A DNA stretch of 64,000 nt from Brucella pecoris (lineage in GTDB: Bacteria > Pseudomonadota > Alphaproteobacteria > Rhizobiales > Rhizobiaceae). The stretch covers positions 1-64,000 of the forward strand of contig NZ_VEWK01000004.1 in the NCBI RefSeq assembly GCF_006376675.1, given 5' to 3'. The translations under genes were made by a program, and so were the position numbers. Below, in pieces: positions 29,198-39,565 of the stretch. The notes under the pieces were generated by a model. That model searched no databases. It was not told where the DNA came from and saw only the letters and a list, made by a program, of their open reading frames with translations. Numbering within the stretch: position 1 is the first letter of the stretch; the number at the start of each line of letters is the position of its first letter.

Positions 29198-31894
29198 ATG
29201 ACTGCCCCAAAGGCGGCCCCACAGGCAGATAGCAGCAACAACAGGAACAACCTGCCGCGTCATGCGCGGGATGCTTTTCTACGGCTGTTTTCAGGTGAAG
29301 GCGCTGGCCTGCGCCGTTTGCGTCTGCGCGCCTTTTTCTCGATCAGTTTCGAGCGGTTCTGGCCGCTCGTTCTGCCGCTGATCCTTCTCATCAGCCTGTT
29401 TGCCAGCCTGAGCTGGTTCGGCCTTTTCGGCATGATGCCGCGATGGCTGCATATCGCCGTTCTGGCGCTCTTCACCCTTGCAGGTCTTATTGCGCTTTAC
29501 CTGCCGTTCCGGTTTCGACCGCCGACGGAAAGTGACATCACGAACCGTATTGAGGCAATCAACGGTCTGGTTCACGAGCCGCTCGCAGTGCAGACAGGCC
29601 ATCTGGCGACCGGTGAACATGATCCCTTCGCCGTCGCCTTGTGGCAGGAACACCAGCGCCGCATGGCAGACCAGCTCAGGAACCTGCAATCCGGTTTGCC
29701 TCATACACGCGTCCCCGAGCATGACCCCCTTGGCATTCGTGCAGTGGTCGCCCTGCTCTTCGTGACCGCCTTTGCCTATAGTCTCAGCCCCAACAGCGGT
29801 CGTATTGCCGATGCCTTTCATATCCATCCGGGCGACGGCAGCGCTGTTGCCCGCATCGATGCCTGGGTAACGCCGCCGCGCTATACCGGTCGCGCTCCGG
29901 TTTTCCTGACCACCACGAATGACAGTGAACAGGCCGCAATCAATGTTCCGCAAGGCAGCATTCTCTCGGTCCGTGTGATCGGTGGCGGTTCTGAACGCCT
30001 GACTGCGACCAATGCGAAGGGCGAGCGCCGCGACGTGCAGCCGGTAAGCGCAAAGGAAGACCAAAAGGAGCCTGCAGAGCAGGCCGTTGTCGATGGAAGC
30101 CGCAATTTCCGTTACGATTTGCAGCAGGACGAGACATTGGCGCTTTCGGGGGCGCTTTCCGGCACCGATGCTCGCTGGAAATTTGCAGTCACGCCAGACA
30201 ATCCGCCGACGATCCGCTTCACAAAGGAACCGGGGCATGCGCTGAACGGCACATTGCAGCTTTCCTATCAAATCGATGACGACTATGCGCCGGTGAAGGC
30301 CGAAGGTCAGATCGTTTCGCTCAACAATGATGAGGACGAGGAAGCCGCACCGCTTTACGATGCACCGGAACTGCCACTTGCATTGCCGCGCCGCGGCGTG
30401 AAGGATGCCACGACATCGAAGGACCTGACCGAACACCCATGGGCAGGCGAGAAAGTTGCGCTTACGCTCGTCGTCACGGATGCGGCAGGACAAACGGGGC
30501 GCAGCGAAACCAAGATCATCACCTTGCCCGAGCGCCCTTTCAGCAATCCGCTTGCCCGCGCCGTCGCTGAACAACGCCGTATTCTGGCGCTCGATGCCAC
30601 GCAGCGCGATCATGTTCTCGACATGCTGTCGGCAATCATGCTGCGTCCCGAAGAAACGATCAAGAACGCGGGCCATTATCTGGGACTGGTCACGATCCGT
30701 ACACGTCTTCGGGTCGCCAACAGCGATGACGCCCTGCGCGATGCGGTCGACTATATGTGGCAGGTTGCACTTGGTATCGAGGACGGAAACCTGTCCGCAG
30801 CCGAAAAGCGCCTGCGGCAGGCACAGGAAGCGCTGAAAAACGCTCTTCAGAACGGCGCCTCACAAGAGGAAATCGAAAAGCTGTCGGCTGAACTGCGCAA
30901 GGCGATGCAGGATTTTCTGCGGGAGTTCGCCCAACGCCAGCAGCAAAATCCGAATGCACGTCGCGCCGCGCCAGATCCTAATGCGCGGATGCTGACGGAA
31001 AAAGACCTCCAGCGCATGATGGACCAGATTGAAAATCTGGCGCGCCAGGGCTCGCGCGATCAGGCACAAGAATTGCTGTCGCAATTGCAGAACCTAATGA
31101 ACAATCTGCAGATGGGACAGGCGCAGCCGGGACAGCAAGGCCAGGGACAAGGCCAACAGGGCCAGATGCAGCAGCAGATGAACAAGCTTGGCGAGCTGAT
31201 GCAACGACAGCAGCAAACGATGAATGAGACCTTCGATCTCGATCAGAAAATGCAGCGCCAGTTCGGCGGCAATGAAGGTGAAGGCGAATTCGGCGATAAC
31301 ATGTTCCCCGGCGATGACGGCTCCATGGGCGGCGGGCAGCCGGGCGGGGAAGCCGAAAACGGCCAAAGCGGAAACGGTCAGGACGGTAAAGGTGACATTC
31401 CGCCCGATATGGCCGAAGCCATGCGCAAGCTGCAGCAGAAACAGAAGGATCTCCAGTCCGATCTGCAAAAGCTGATGGACGATCTGAAAGGCATGGGCAT
31501 CGAACCCGGCAAGGATTTTTCGGACGCCGGAAAATCAATGGGCGACGCCACGGATGCGCTCGGCCGCAGCGAGGGCGCGGAAGCGAGCGACCAGCAGGGC
31601 AATGCGCTCGATGCGTTGCGGCGCGGCGGACGCGACATGATGCAGAAAATGCAGCAGGCCATGGGCCAGCAAGGCCAGGGTCAGAATGGCGCTAATGGCA
31701 GTCGCGGAAAGGACCCGCTTGGGCGCCAGCAGGGCACCGGGGACAGCGGCCTCAACGATGATGTCAAGATTCCCGGTGAAATCGATATTCAGCGCGCGCG
31801 TGAAATTCTCGATGAAATCCGCCGCAAGCTTGGCAATGCACTGACGCCGCAGATGGAAAAGGAATATCTGCAGCGCCTGTTGAAGTTCGATTGA
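29198..31894 (+). CDS. TIGR02302/DUF4175 membrane protein
   Basis: A large 898-residue protein of the alphaproteobacterial TIGR02302 family, function unknown. It has membrane helices at about 55-77, 83-102 and 183-200, followed by an extracytoplasmic beta-rich region (residues about 225-440). The second half is helical, rich in Gln, Gly and Met, and low in complexity (about residues 560-860, with runs such as QGQGQQGQMQQQMNK). The C-terminus ends in a conserved-looking EIDIQRAREILDEIRRKLG. It follows lysA in the same direction, with hairpins between the two genes. Confidence 0.9.
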   Translation: MTAPKAAPQADSSNNRNNLPRHARDAFLRLFSGEGAGLRRLRLRAFFSISFERFWPLVLPLILLISLFASLSWFGLFGMMPRWLHIAVLALFTLAGLIALYLPFRFRPPTESDITNRIEAINGLVHEPLAVQTGHLATGEHDPFAVALWQEHQRRMADQLRNLQSGLPHTRVPEHDPLGIRAVVALLFVTAFAYSLSPNSGRIADAFHIHPGDGSAVARIDAWVTPPRYTGRAPVFLTTTNDSEQAAINVPQGSILSVRVIGGGSERLTATNAKGERRDVQPVSAKEDQKEPAEQAVVDGSRNFRYDLQQDETLALSGALSGTDARWKFAVTPDNPPTIRFTKEPGHALNGTLQLSYQIDDDYAPVKAEGQIVSLNNDEDEEAAPLYDAPELPLALPRRGVKDATTSKDLTEHPWAGEKVALTLVVTDAAGQTGRSETKIITLPERPFSNPLARAVAEQRRILALDATQRDHVLDMLSAIMLRPEETIKNAGHYLGLVTIRTRLRVANSDDALRDAVDYMWQVALGIEDGNLSAAEKRLRQAQEALKNALQNGASQEEIEKLSAELRKAMQDFLREFAQRQQQNPNARRAAPDPNARMLTEKDLQRMMDQIENLARQGSRDQAQELLSQLQNLMNNLQMGQAQPGQQGQGQGQQGQMQQQMNKLGELMQRQQQTMNETFDLDQKMQRQFGGNEGEGEFGDNMFPGDDGSMGGGQPGGEAENGQSGNGQDGKGDIPPDMAEAMRKLQQKQKDLQSDLQKLMDDLKGMGIEPGKDFSDAGKSMGDATDALGRSEGAEASDQQGNALDALRRGGRDMMQKMQQAMGQQGQGQNGANGSRGKDPLGRQQGTGDSGLNDDVKIPGEIDIQRAREILDEIRRKLGNALTPQMEKEYLQRLLKFD

Positions 31895-31919
31895 GCCGAT
31901 AGGCCGCTACCGAGCAGCC

Positions 31920-32456
31920 TTATTCCATCACACGACCGACAAAGGGCAACTGGCGGAAGGCGTGCCCCACATCCATGCCATAACCGACAACAAAATAGTC
32001 CGGGCATTCGAAGGCTACGAAATCAGCATCGAGATCGACTTTGCGACGCACGCTCTTGTCGAGAAGAACAGCAATGCTGACGCTCCGCGCCCCGCGTTCC
32101 AGCATGAGTTCGCGAACGAACTTCAGCGTCTTGCCGGATTCCAGAATATCGTCGATCAGCAGCACATCACGGTCGCGCACGTCGCTATCTATATCGCGCA
32201 ACAGGCGAACTTCCGTACTGGTCGTGCCCTTGCCGTAGCTCGACACGGTGATGAATTCGACATCGGGCTCTACGCCTGCATCATGCATCGCACGAATAAG
32301 ATCGGCCGCAAAAATGAAGGAACCTTTCAGGATCGAAATCGTCAGCAGATTGTGGAACTTGCGTTCAGCAATAGCCTTGGCGAGATCGAGATTGCGACTG
32401 GCAATCTCGTCCGGGCTAAAGAGAACTTCGATTGTCTTGCCACCGACTTCGGGCAT
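31920..32456 (-). CDS. hpt: Hypoxanthine phosphoribosyltransferase
   Basis: Salvages hypoxanthine (and guanine) to IMP (GMP) with PRPP. The PRPP-binding motif VLLIDDILESGKT spans 98-110, and the flexible loop SSYGKGTTST is at 72-81. The start at 32456 (MPEVGGKTIE) has AGGAG upstream. A frame reaching back to 32606 is rejected as non-coding. Length is 178 residues. Convergent with the DUF4175 gene. Confidence 0.94.
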   Translation of the reverse strand: MPEVGGKTIEVLFSPDEIASRNLDLAKAIAERKFHNLLTISILKGSFIFAADLIRAMHDAGVEPDVEFITVSSYGKGTTSTEVRLLRDIDSDVRDRDVLLIDDILESGKTLKFVRELMLERGARSVSIAVLLDKSVRRKVDLDADFVAFECPDYFVVGYGMDVGHAFRQLPFVGRVME

Positions 32457-32620
32457 CTGCTGCTTCTCCTGATCGTTCGCTTTCGCGCAGACTTGGCGCG
32501 CATCAAAGGCGCCGGAAAGGCACGCTCTATAGCATGGTTTGAGGAAATTGCACCCCACCAGATGAAGATGCTCAGGCTTCTCCATTTCCCAGCGTCGAGA
32601 TTTCATATAGCGTGACCGTC

Positions 32621-33400
32621 ATGCATCCGGACATCATTGAACTGCGATCATTTTACGACACCACGCTGGGCCATCTCGCGGAGCGTGCCATCCGCATGGC
32701 ACTTGCGGGGCTATGGGGCCACGTACCGGGAGAGCGGCTTGTCGGCATGGGCTACAGCCTGCCCTATCTCGACCGCTTCAGTGCCGATACCGAGCGCACA
32801 TTCGCGTTCATGCCGGCAGGTCAGGGAGCCGTAGCTTGGCCTTCGGTTGAGAAAACGGCCACCGCTCTCGTCTTCGATGAGGAACTGCCGCTGCCCGATT
32901 CCTCGATTGATCGCGTGCTTATGGTCCATGCGCTGGAGTATGCAGAAAACCCGACGGAAACGCTGAAGGAAATGTGGCGCGTCCTTGCCCCCAATGGGCG
33001 GCTCGTTATCGTGGTGCCAAACCGCCGCGGGGTTTGGGCCCGCTTCGAACATACACCTTTCGGCAGCGGGCGGCCTTATAGCCGGACGCAGCTAACGACC
33101 CTATTGCGTGAGGCGAATTTCACTGTCAACACGGTGAGCGATGCCTTGCATTTTCCACCCGCCACACGCCGATGGATGATGCGGCCTTGTCTCGCACTGG
33201 AAGGAATGGGGCGGCGGCTGTGGCCGGTCTTTTCAGGCGTTCTGATAGTCGAGGCGCAGAAACGGCTCTATCAGGGATTGCCTGTCGCTCAACGCTCGTC
33301 ACGTCGCGTCTTCGTTCCGGTTCTCGCACCGCAAGGAACACCCGTCGGCGGATTGCGGAAAACACCGGCGCAGATCAGCCGGACAGAGAGAAAAAGCTAG
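32621..33400 (+). CDS. Class I SAM-dependent methyltransferase
   Basis: A 259-residue methyltransferase of the Methyltransf_11 type. The post-I motif is unusual, with no clear DxGxGxG. SSIDRVLMVHALEYAENPTETLKEMWRVLAPNGRLVIVVPNR is the motif II/III region typical of the family. The ATG at 32621 is preferred to the GTG at 32612. The acceptor is unknown. It is conserved in Rhizobiales near metabolic genes and is transcribed toward hisC. Confidence 0.88.
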   Translation: MHPDIIELRSFYDTTLGHLAERAIRMALAGLWGHVPGERLVGMGYSLPYLDRFSADTERTFAFMPAGQGAVAWPSVEKTATALVFDEELPLPDSSIDRVLMVHALEYAENPTETLKEMWRVLAPNGRLVIVVPNRRGVWARFEHTPFGSGRPYSRTQLTTLLREANFTVNTVSDALHFPPATRRWMMRPCLALEGMGRRLWPVFSGVLIVEAQKRLYQGLPVAQRSSRRVFVPVLAPQGTPVGGLRKTPAQISRTERKS

Positions 33401-33545
33401 GGCATTTGCGCATCATGGCCCGCAAAAACGTACAGTTGCTGCGGTCGGCACGTACTATCGAACAAGGTTTTTCTCGACTTGGACGCAATGGCGGGATATG
33501 CCGCCATCGTACAATCAACGTTGACCTTTTGGCGGAGCCAAAAAC

Positions 33546-34652
33546 ATGACCGATACGCAGAACCTTACCCGTCCCCAGCCCAAGGCAGGCCTGCTCGATA
33601 TCGCAGCCTATGTACCCGGCAAGGAACATGTGGAAGGCGTTGCCAAGGTCTATAAACTCTCCTCCAACGAAACGCCGGTAGGCCCAAGCCCGCATGCGGT
33701 TGAAGCCTATCGACACGCGGGCGAAAAACTGGAGCTTTATCCCGATGGGCAGGCGTTCGCATTGCGCGAGGCAATTGCCGAAACGCAGGGGCTCAACATG
33801 GCCAATATCCTGTGCGGCAACGGCTCCGATGAGCTGCTCGGCCTGATCTGCCAGACCTATCTTGCTCCGGGCGACGAAGCCATCATCACCGAACACGGTT
33901 TTGCCGTCTACAAGATCCAGACGCTGGGCGCCGGTGCGACGCCGGTCACGGTCAAGGAGAAGAACGAGCGGATCGATGTGGATGCCATTCTGGCTGGCCT
34001 GTCTCCGCGCACGAAGATCGTTTTCATCGCCAATCCAGCCAACCCGACCGGAACCTATCTGCCTTTCGAAGAGGTCCGTCGCCTTCATGCCGGATTGCCG
34101 AAGCACGTGCTTCTCGTTCTCGATGCAGCCTATGCCGAATATGTCCGTCGTAACGACTATGAATCAGGCCTCGAGCTCGTTTCATCCAACGAGAACGTCG
34201 TCATGACGCGCACCTTCTCAAAAATTCACGGGCTGCCGGGCCTGCGTATCGGCTGGATGTATGCGCCGCTGCACGTGGTTGATGCCGTCAATCGCATTCG
34301 CGGACCGTTCAACATGAATTCAGCCGCCATTGCCGCCGGTACTGCGGCCATACGCGACCGCGCCCATGTTGAAAAGTCGATCACCTATAATGACAAATGG
34401 CTTGGCTGGCTGACTGAAGAGTTCACCAAGCTCGGTCTTCGGGTAACGCCTTCGGTCACGAATTTCCTGCTGATCCATTTTCCGGGCGATGCCACGCATT
34501 CGGCGGACAAGGCTGACGAATGGCTTTCCAGACGTGGCTACATTCTGCGTCGTGTCGGCGGTTACGGTTTTCCCAATGCGTTGCGCATGACGGTCGGACC
34601 GGAAGAAGCCAATCGCGGCGTAGTCGCCGCCCTGACCGAATTTTTGAAGTAG
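33546..34652 (+). CDS. hisC: Histidinol-phosphate aminotransferase
   Basis: Transaminates imidazole acetol phosphate in histidine synthesis; in Rhizobiales it may also act on aromatic keto acids. The PLP lysine is Lys226 in [27 protein letters not shown] (162-171) and DAAYAEYV (193-200) are fold-type I signatures. Length is 368 residues. Its stop is five bases from the tyrC start, so the two form an operon for aromatic/histidine metabolism. Confidence 0.93.
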   Translation: MTDTQNLTRPQPKAGLLDIAAYVPGKEHVEGVAKVYKLSSNETPVGPSPHAVEAYRHAGEKLELYPDGQAFALREAIAETQGLNMANILCGNGSDELLGLICQTYLAPGDEAIITEHGFAVYKIQTLGAGATPVTVKEKNERIDVDAILAGLSPRTKIVFIANPANPTGTYLPFEEVRRLHAGLPKHVLLVLDAAYAEYVRRNDYESGLELVSSNENVVMTRTFSKIHGLPGLRIGWMYAPLHVVDAVNRIRGPFNMNSAAIAAGTAAIRDRAHVEKSITYNDKWLGWLTEEFTKLGLRVTPSVTNFLLIHFPGDATHSADKADEWLSRRGYILRRVGGYGFPNALRMTVGPEEANRGVVAALTEFLK

Positions 34653-34656
34653 AACA

Positions 34657-35595
34657 ATGTCCACGGTCCATTTCAACAAGATCGCCCTGATCGGCATCGG
34701 CCTTATCGGTTCATCGCTGGCCCGCGTCATTCGACGTGAAAAGCTCGCAGATCACATCGCTATTGCCACACGCAGCAGTGAAACACTGAAGCGCGCCGAA
34801 GAACTGGGACTCGGTGACAGCTACACAACTGACAGTGCCGAAGCCGTCAAGGATGCCGATCTGGTCATCGTGTCGGTTCCGGTCGGCTCATCTGGAACAG
34901 TGGCAAGCCAGATCGCGGCAAACCTCAAGCCTGGCGCTATCGTCACCGATGTCGGCTCCACCAAGGCTTCCGTGATCGCGCAGATGCAGCCGGAGCTGCC
35001 AGACTATGTGCACTTCATTCCCGGCCACCCATTGGCAGGTACTGAATATTCCGGCCCCGATGCCGGCTTCGCGGAGCTCTTCACCAATCGCTGGTGCATC
35101 CTGACACCCCTGCCCGATACGGATGAAGCAGCACTGGAAAAGCTGAGCGACTTCTGGATCGCCTGCGGCTCGCGGCTCGATCGCATGGACCCGCAGCACC
35201 ACGATCTGGTACTTGCCATCGTCTCGCATCTGCCGCACATCATCGCCTATAATATCGTCGGCACGGCAAGCGATCTGGAACAGGTGACCAAATCGGAAGT
35301 CATCAAATATTCCGCTTCCGGTTTCCGCGACTTCACGCGCCTTGCCGCATCCGATCCGACGATGTGGCGCGACGTCTGCCTGCATAACAAGGATGCCATT
35401 CTCGAAATGCTCGGGCGCTTTTCGGAGGACCTCGCCTCGCTGCAGCGCTCGATACGCTGGGGTGACGGTGAAGCACTGTTCGATCTTTTCACGCGCACAC
35501 GCGCTGTCCGGCGCGGCATCATCGATGCGGGTCAGGAAGTGGATGCGCCCGACTTCGGCCGTCAGGCCGCGACGCGCACCAGCGAACAGAAGTAG
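34657..35595 (+). CDS. tyrC: Prephenate/arogenate (cyclohexadienyl) dehydrogenase
   Basis: An NAD-dependent enzyme of tyrosine synthesis. The Rossmann motif ALIGIGLIGSSLAR is near residue 9. VTDVGSTKASVI and HFIPGHPLAGTEYSGPDAG carry active-site residues, and DPQHHDLVLAIVSHLPHIIAY is the helical prephenate-binding half. Length is 312 residues. It overlaps no gene but follows hisC closely, which supports joint expression with a broad aminotransferase. Confidence 0.93.
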   Translation: MSTVHFNKIALIGIGLIGSSLARVIRREKLADHIAIATRSSETLKRAEELGLGDSYTTDSAEAVKDADLVIVSVPVGSSGTVASQIAANLKPGAIVTDVGSTKASVIAQMQPELPDYVHFIPGHPLAGTEYSGPDAGFAELFTNRWCILTPLPDTDEAALEKLSDFWIACGSRLDRMDPQHHDLVLAIVSHLPHIIAYNIVGTASDLEQVTKSEVIKYSASGFRDFTRLAASDPTMWRDVCLHNKDAILEMLGRFSEDLASLQRSIRWGDGEALFDLFTRTRAVRRGIIDAGQEVDAPDFGRQAATRTSEQK

Positions 35596-35604
35596 GAACA
35601 ACGG

Positions 35605-35658
35605 ATAGGGCAAAAACATACTGCCCTATTGCCTTACTCCCCTATTCCCCTACTCCCC
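35605..35658. repeat. Hairpin and octamer repeat between tyrC and the DUF2125 gene
   Basis: ATAGGGCA (35605-35612) pairs perfectly with TGCCCTAT (35622-35629) and may end the tyrC transcript. Right after it, TACTCCCC, TATTCCCC, TACTCCCC stand in tandem (35635-35658), with the last touching the stop codon of the convergent gene. The octamer looks like simple slippage sequence. Confidence 0.45.
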
Positions 35659-36677
35659 TAAAGAGAAGGCAGTCGCCCGAGCGGAATAAATCCGGCACTG
35701 ACTTTGCCCTTGCGAACGGCAATCTCCATCACGGGATTGCCGTTTTCGTCTTTCGGCATGGCCGAGAGAGCAAACAGAACGGTCGCGATATTGCCGCCCT
35801 GCTCGGGGAATACCGTTTGTCCTGCCTGTGCCAGCGTTTGCGGATTGACCAGCGTAAGCTTTACATCGGCATTGATCAGCCCATCAGGATCAACCGAAAA
35901 CGGTCCCGCAACTGAAACCATGGCTCCATTGGGCATCGAAAGGAAAGCTTGATTGATGGTGCCGGAATGCCCGCGCAGCCGTTCATGAAAAGGAGCGTCG
36001 CCCCTTGCAAGCAGTGTCGCAGCGTCTGACACATCGATATCCGCCACACCGTCGATTTCAGGACTGGTGGCACTGCCGATCACGGCCTTGGCAAGCTTTA
36101 ATCCAGCAAAGCGACCATTGATCTTCAAGGTGCCATCCGCTTCGCTCATGCGGAAATCCATCTGCTCAAGCGTGCTGAGCGGCTCCGTCGTGGTGGTTTC
36201 AGTGCGGAGACCAACCGCGACCTCACGTGCCGCCAACTCGATTTCGGTCGGGAACGGACGGGCGAGCCGGGTACTGGAATTAAACTTGCTCCAGTTGACT
36301 TCCAGTGGTTCCAGCCCCGGAAACTCGATGAAGGCAGGTCCGGTCAAGTCGTTCGACAGGGAACGTGGCGCATAGACCGGAGACCCCGAAGTGAAACGTC
36401 CGGCACGGAACGACATGCCCTCGGAAGGGCGCTGCCAGGAAATGCTGTCGCAAATGACATTGACGCGCAGCGGATAACCGCCCATGCGCAGGTCTTCGCA
36501 TTTCACGCCGACACCTTGGGCAGCAAGCTTGGCCATGTCTGCCTTGGCCCGCACCTCAAGCCTGTTTGCTATATAGAACCAGCCCGCCGTATAGCCAGCG
36601 ATCAAGACAACCAGAATGACGATAAGCGCTATGGGACGCTTTCTGGCTTTCGGTGCGTTCATTCGAGTGTGCGCCAT
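35658..36677 (-). CDS. DUF2125 domain membrane-anchored protein
   Basis: A 339-residue protein with one N-terminal membrane helix (about residues 15-35) and a long periplasmic region. The stretch VGVKCEDLRMGGYPLRVNVICDSISW marks the DUF2125 family, which is AsmA-like in pattern and restricted to Alphaproteobacteria. Function unknown. It may take part in envelope lipid handling, but this is only by analogy with AsmA folds. Convergent with tyrC. Confidence 0.9.
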   Translation of the reverse strand: MAHTRMNAPKARKRPIALIVILVVLIAGYTAGWFYIANRLEVRAKADMAKLAAQGVGVKCEDLRMGGYPLRVNVICDSISWQRPSEGMSFRAGRFTSGSPVYAPRSLSNDLTGPAFIEFPGLEPLEVNWSKFNSSTRLARPFPTEIELAAREVAVGLRTETTTTEPLSTLEQMDFRMSEADGTLKINGRFAGLKLAKAVIGSATSPEIDGVADIDVSDAATLLARGDAPFHERLRGHSGTINQAFLSMPNGAMVSVAGPFSVDPDGLINADVKLTLVNPQTLAQAGQTVFPEQGGNIATVLFALSAMPKDENGNPVMEIAVRKGKVSAGFIPLGRLPSL

Positions 36678-36876
36678 TTCAAAAGCCTTACATTATCAGA
36701 CGGTTGTTTCGAAGAGCCTCGCTCCCGGTTCAGAATGATTATTCCAACACCGTTATGTTTGCTCCTCCCGACTGTTGGCCATATTATGGCAGGAATGTGC
36801 CTTGTGAAGGGATTGAGCAGAAAAATCGAGGGATATCCGTTGATTACCGGTGGAAATCAGCGTTCACTAAATCATT

Positions 36877-37467
36877 ATGGATACCCTCATGACCACACGC
36901 CTCGATGACGGACGAATGAATGATTTCTGGGTTTTCGGCTATGGGTCGCTGATGTGGCGGCCGGGCTTTGCGCATGTGGAAACCGTGCGCGCACGTCTTT
37001 ATGGCTACAGGCGCAGCCTCTGCATCTATTCGCACGTTCATCGTGGAACACCAGACCATCCCGGTCTGGTCCTCGGTCTGGATGCCGGTGGTTCGTGCCT
37101 CGGCATTGCTTTTCGCGTGCCCGGCGACATGACCGATGAAGTGATGACCTATCTGCGCGAACGTGAAATGTCGAACCAGGTTTACCACGAGAGGCATCTT
37201 CGCCTGCGTCTCAACGACGGGCGCAATGTCGACGCGGTCACCTATGTGGCCGACCGTCGTCACCTGCAATATGCCGGATCGCTCTCAGCCGAGAATGCAG
37301 CGGCAATCGTCGCATCCGCCCGTGGCGATTCTGGCGCCAATGTGGATTACGTCACCAATACGCTCCAGCATCTGCGCAATATGCGTGTGCGCGACCACTG
37401 GCTGGAGCATGTCAACGATCTCATTTACCGCAATATTCAACGACAATCGGACGATTCGAGCGACTAA
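36877..37467 (+). CDS. chaC: Gamma-glutamylcyclotransferase (ChaC-like)
   Basis: Predicted to cleave glutathione to 5-oxoproline and Cys-Gly. The substrate-binding motif is [12 protein letters not shown] near residues 20-31, and the catalytic Glu is in the [14 protein letters not shown] region. The start is uncertain: ATGs at 36877, 36889 and 36916 are in frame. The 196-residue length fits ChaC2-like proteins. It stands alone upstream of yggT. Confidence 0.87.
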   Translation: MDTLMTTRLDDGRMNDFWVFGYGSLMWRPGFAHVETVRARLYGYRRSLCIYSHVHRGTPDHPGLVLGLDAGGSCLGIAFRVPGDMTDEVMTYLREREMSNQVYHERHLRLRLNDGRNVDAVTYVADRRHLQYAGSLSAENAAAIVASARGDSGANVDYVTNTLQHLRNMRVRDHWLEHVNDLIYRNIQRQSDDSSD

Positions 37468-37570
37468 AAGAGCGCACCGCACTTCTCAAAAATTCGGACG
37501 GCCGCGCGCTCAGCCCTTGTTCTTGCCCCATGCAACCGCTACATCTCGGCCAATTGCCAAGGAGGCCTCC

Positions 37571-37861
37571 ATGATCGCATTGTTTCGCACCATTGATTTG
37601 GCGCTCGATATCTACACCTATATCATTATTGCGAGTGCCATTTTCTCATGGCTCTATGCGTTCAATGTCGTTAATTCCGGCAACCGCTTCGTGGCCTCGA
37701 TCGGTGAGTTTCTCTACAAGGTGACGGAACCCGTTTTACGCCCGATCCGTAATATTCTGCCCAATCTCGGCGGAATCGATATTTCGCCGATTGTCCTGCT
37801 GCTGATTATCTTCTTCATCCGCCAGTTCATGTGGACGACGCTGCTGCCGCTTTTCCTGTAA
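37571..37861 (+). CDS. YggT-family membrane protein
   Basis: A 96-residue protein with two membrane helices (about residues 10-30 and 72-92). The sequence [50 protein letters not shown] is the YggT family core. AAGGAGG lies upstream of the ATG. YggT proteins are linked to potassium or osmotic shock tolerance and division-related gene clusters, with no defined biochemical role. Confidence 0.92.
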   Translation: MIALFRTIDLALDIYTYIIIASAIFSWLYAFNVVNSGNRFVASIGEFLYKVTEPVLRPIRNILPNLGGIDISPIVLLLIIFFIRQFMWTTLLPLFL

Positions 37862-37901
37862 GCGTGCACGACTGTTCAAAAGCTCACGTTCACAAGCCCA
37901 C

Positions 37902-37939
37902 AAACAAAAGCGCCCGGACATTGCCGGGCGCTTTTGTTT
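37902..37939. terminator. Bidirectional terminator between yggT and ppa
   Basis: A perfect 16-bp stem (AAACAAAAGCGCCCGG with its complement) around a six-base loop, with A-run and T-run ends. It serves both convergent genes. Confidence 0.9.
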
Positions 37940-37962
37940 TATGCAGATCGGAGAGCTATCGC

Positions 37963-38493
37963 TTACTTGCCCTTGGCGCGTTCGATAGCTTCAACAATGA
38001 ACTTGCGTGCGTAATCTTCGTCGCCCCAGTCACCGATCTTGACCCACTTGCCGGGTTCCAGATCCTTGTAGTGTTCGAAGAAGTGCGCGATCTGCTTCAG
38101 AGTAATCTCCGGCATATCGGTATAGTCGTGGATCTTCTCGTAGCGGCGCGTCAGGTGTGGCGACGGAACTGCGATGATCTTCTCGTCCTTGCCGGAATTG
38201 TCTTCCATGACCAGAACGCCGATCGGGCGTACATTGATCACGCAGCCAGGAACCAGCGGACGGGTGTTGCAGACGAGAACGTCAATCGGATCGCCGTCTT
38301 CCGAAAGCGTATGCGGCACGAAGCCGTAATTACCCGGATAGGTCATTGGCGTGTAGAGGAAGCGATCGACGATGAGGGCGCCGGCTTTCTTGTCCATCTC
38401 GTACTTGATCGGCTGGCCGCCGACAGGCACTTCAATGATGACGTTGACGTCTTCAGGAGGATTGGAGCCGATGGAGATGGCATCAATATTCAT
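37963..38493 (-). CDS. ppa: Inorganic pyrophosphatase
   Basis: Hydrolyses pyrophosphate and so drives biosynthetic reactions. The family I signature is [12 protein letters not shown], with metal-binding aspartates, and [21 protein letters not shown] earlier provides the active-site Lys, Glu and Arg. Length is 176 residues, as usual for bacterial soluble hexameric enzymes. It is monocistronic, with its own terminator. Confidence 0.97.
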   Translation of the reverse strand: MNIDAISIGSNPPEDVNVIIEVPVGGQPIKYEMDKKAGALIVDRFLYTPMTYPGNYGFVPHTLSEDGDPIDVLVCNTRPLVPGCVINVRPIGVLVMEDNSGKDEKIIAVPSPHLTRRYEKIHDYTDMPEITLKQIAHFFEHYKDLEPGKWVKIGDWGDEDYARKFIVEAIERAKGK

Positions 38494-38631
38494 GATGTGT
38501 CCTTTCGTGTCGGGCTCTGATAACGGGTTTCAAGGTTGCGCGCAAGAAAAACGAAAGTTCTAGAAAACGCGGCGAATTGTCGTTCTCGCAACGCAATTGA
38601 ACGTGATCAGGCCGTTAACATGCTGTGAAGG

Positions 38632-39414
38632 TTAAGCGCCGAGCTCGTTCAATCGTTGAACGGCGGTCGGTGGCATGGGTGGTGGATTAGGATCGCGGCT
38701 GGCAGCGACCAGAAATTCATCGCAAGCCGTCTCGGTCGTTTCGATCAATCGTTTGAGGAATTCTTCCTTCGGAAGGCCCGGCGGGATAGGTGGCAGAATA
38801 CGGGCACGAACGGTTCCGGGATAGCGCAGGAACTTGCGACGCGGCCAGTAGAGGCCGGCATTATGCGCGATCGGCACAACCGGGAGATTGAGCGCTTCGT
38901 AGAGATGGACGATGCCGTATTTGTACTGCGGCGGAGCGCCCGGTGCCCGGCGCGTTCCTTCGGGATAGATGAGAATCTGGCGACCTTCCGCAATCGCCTT
39001 TTCCGCGCCCTTGGTGATGGAATGCAGCGCCTTCACACGGGAACCGCGATCGACCGGTATCATCTGCATCTTGGCGATATACCAGCCGAAAAGTGGAATG
39101 CGCATCAGTTCCCGCTTCAGGATCAGCACAGGATCATCGAGATACGGCAGGAAAGCGTAGGTGTCCCAGGCAGACTGGTGCTTGGGCGCACAAATGTAAG
39201 CTCCTTCGGGAATGTTCTCCAATCCCTCGACCACATAGTCGGTGCCCACGATATGCTTCTGGAGCCAGAGATTGACCCGTGCCCACAGCTTCGGCACGAT
39301 CCAGGCCTTCTTGCGGGGCAGGAGAAAATAGAAAGGCGTATAGACGATCATCTGAACCAGTGTGCAGATATAAAACGCCGCATTGAACACGATTGAGCGC
39401 AGATAGAGAAGCAT
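38632..39414 (-). CDS. plsC: 1-acyl-sn-glycerol-3-phosphate acyltransferase
   Basis: Adds the second acyl chain in phosphatidic acid synthesis at the inner membrane. A membrane helix lies near residues 8-32. The catalytic H-x4-D motif is in APKHQSAWDT, and the glycerol-phosphate-binding motif is YPEGTRRAPG. Length is 260 residues. The next minus-strand genes (ydcF, ftsX, ftsE) lie upstream. Confidence 0.93.
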   Translation of the reverse strand: MLLYLRSIVFNAAFYICTLVQMIVYTPFYFLLPRKKAWIVPKLWARVNLWLQKHIVGTDYVVEGLENIPEGAYICAPKHQSAWDTYAFLPYLDDPVLILKRELMRIPLFGWYIAKMQMIPVDRGSRVKALHSITKGAEKAIAEGRQILIYPEGTRRAPGAPPQYKYGIVHLYEALNLPVVPIAHNAGLYWPRRKFLRYPGTVRARILPPIPPGLPKEEFLKRLIETTETACDEFLVAASRDPNPPPMPPTAVQRLNELGA

Positions 39415-39565
39415 CTGTCGGCGGAGACCCTGGCTAAAGCATTCCCGCTCCCGGCTGGCGGGAAACGATCATGCGCAAATTCTGGACTTTCTTCAGAAAG
39501 TGACGGCATCGATATATCAGGAAGATCGGCCATTTCCATCAGGAAATCGTAATCCGGCGGTGAGA

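Noticed and set aside
29291..30676. A 461-codon open frame antisense to the DUF4175 gene
   Set aside because: It mirrors a real, family-conserved gene. It is Arg/Cys-rich and has no family features, as expected from a high-GC shadow frame.
33401..33545. Leader attenuator before hisC (TGGCGG/CCGCCA hairpin)
   Set aside because: There is no His-rich leader peptide, T-run or T-box motif, and the hairpin is short.
35635..35658. Tandem TACTCCCC octamers as an anti-Shine-Dalgarno element
   Set aside because: Only three copies between convergent stops. Simple slippage explains them and there is no start codon nearby.
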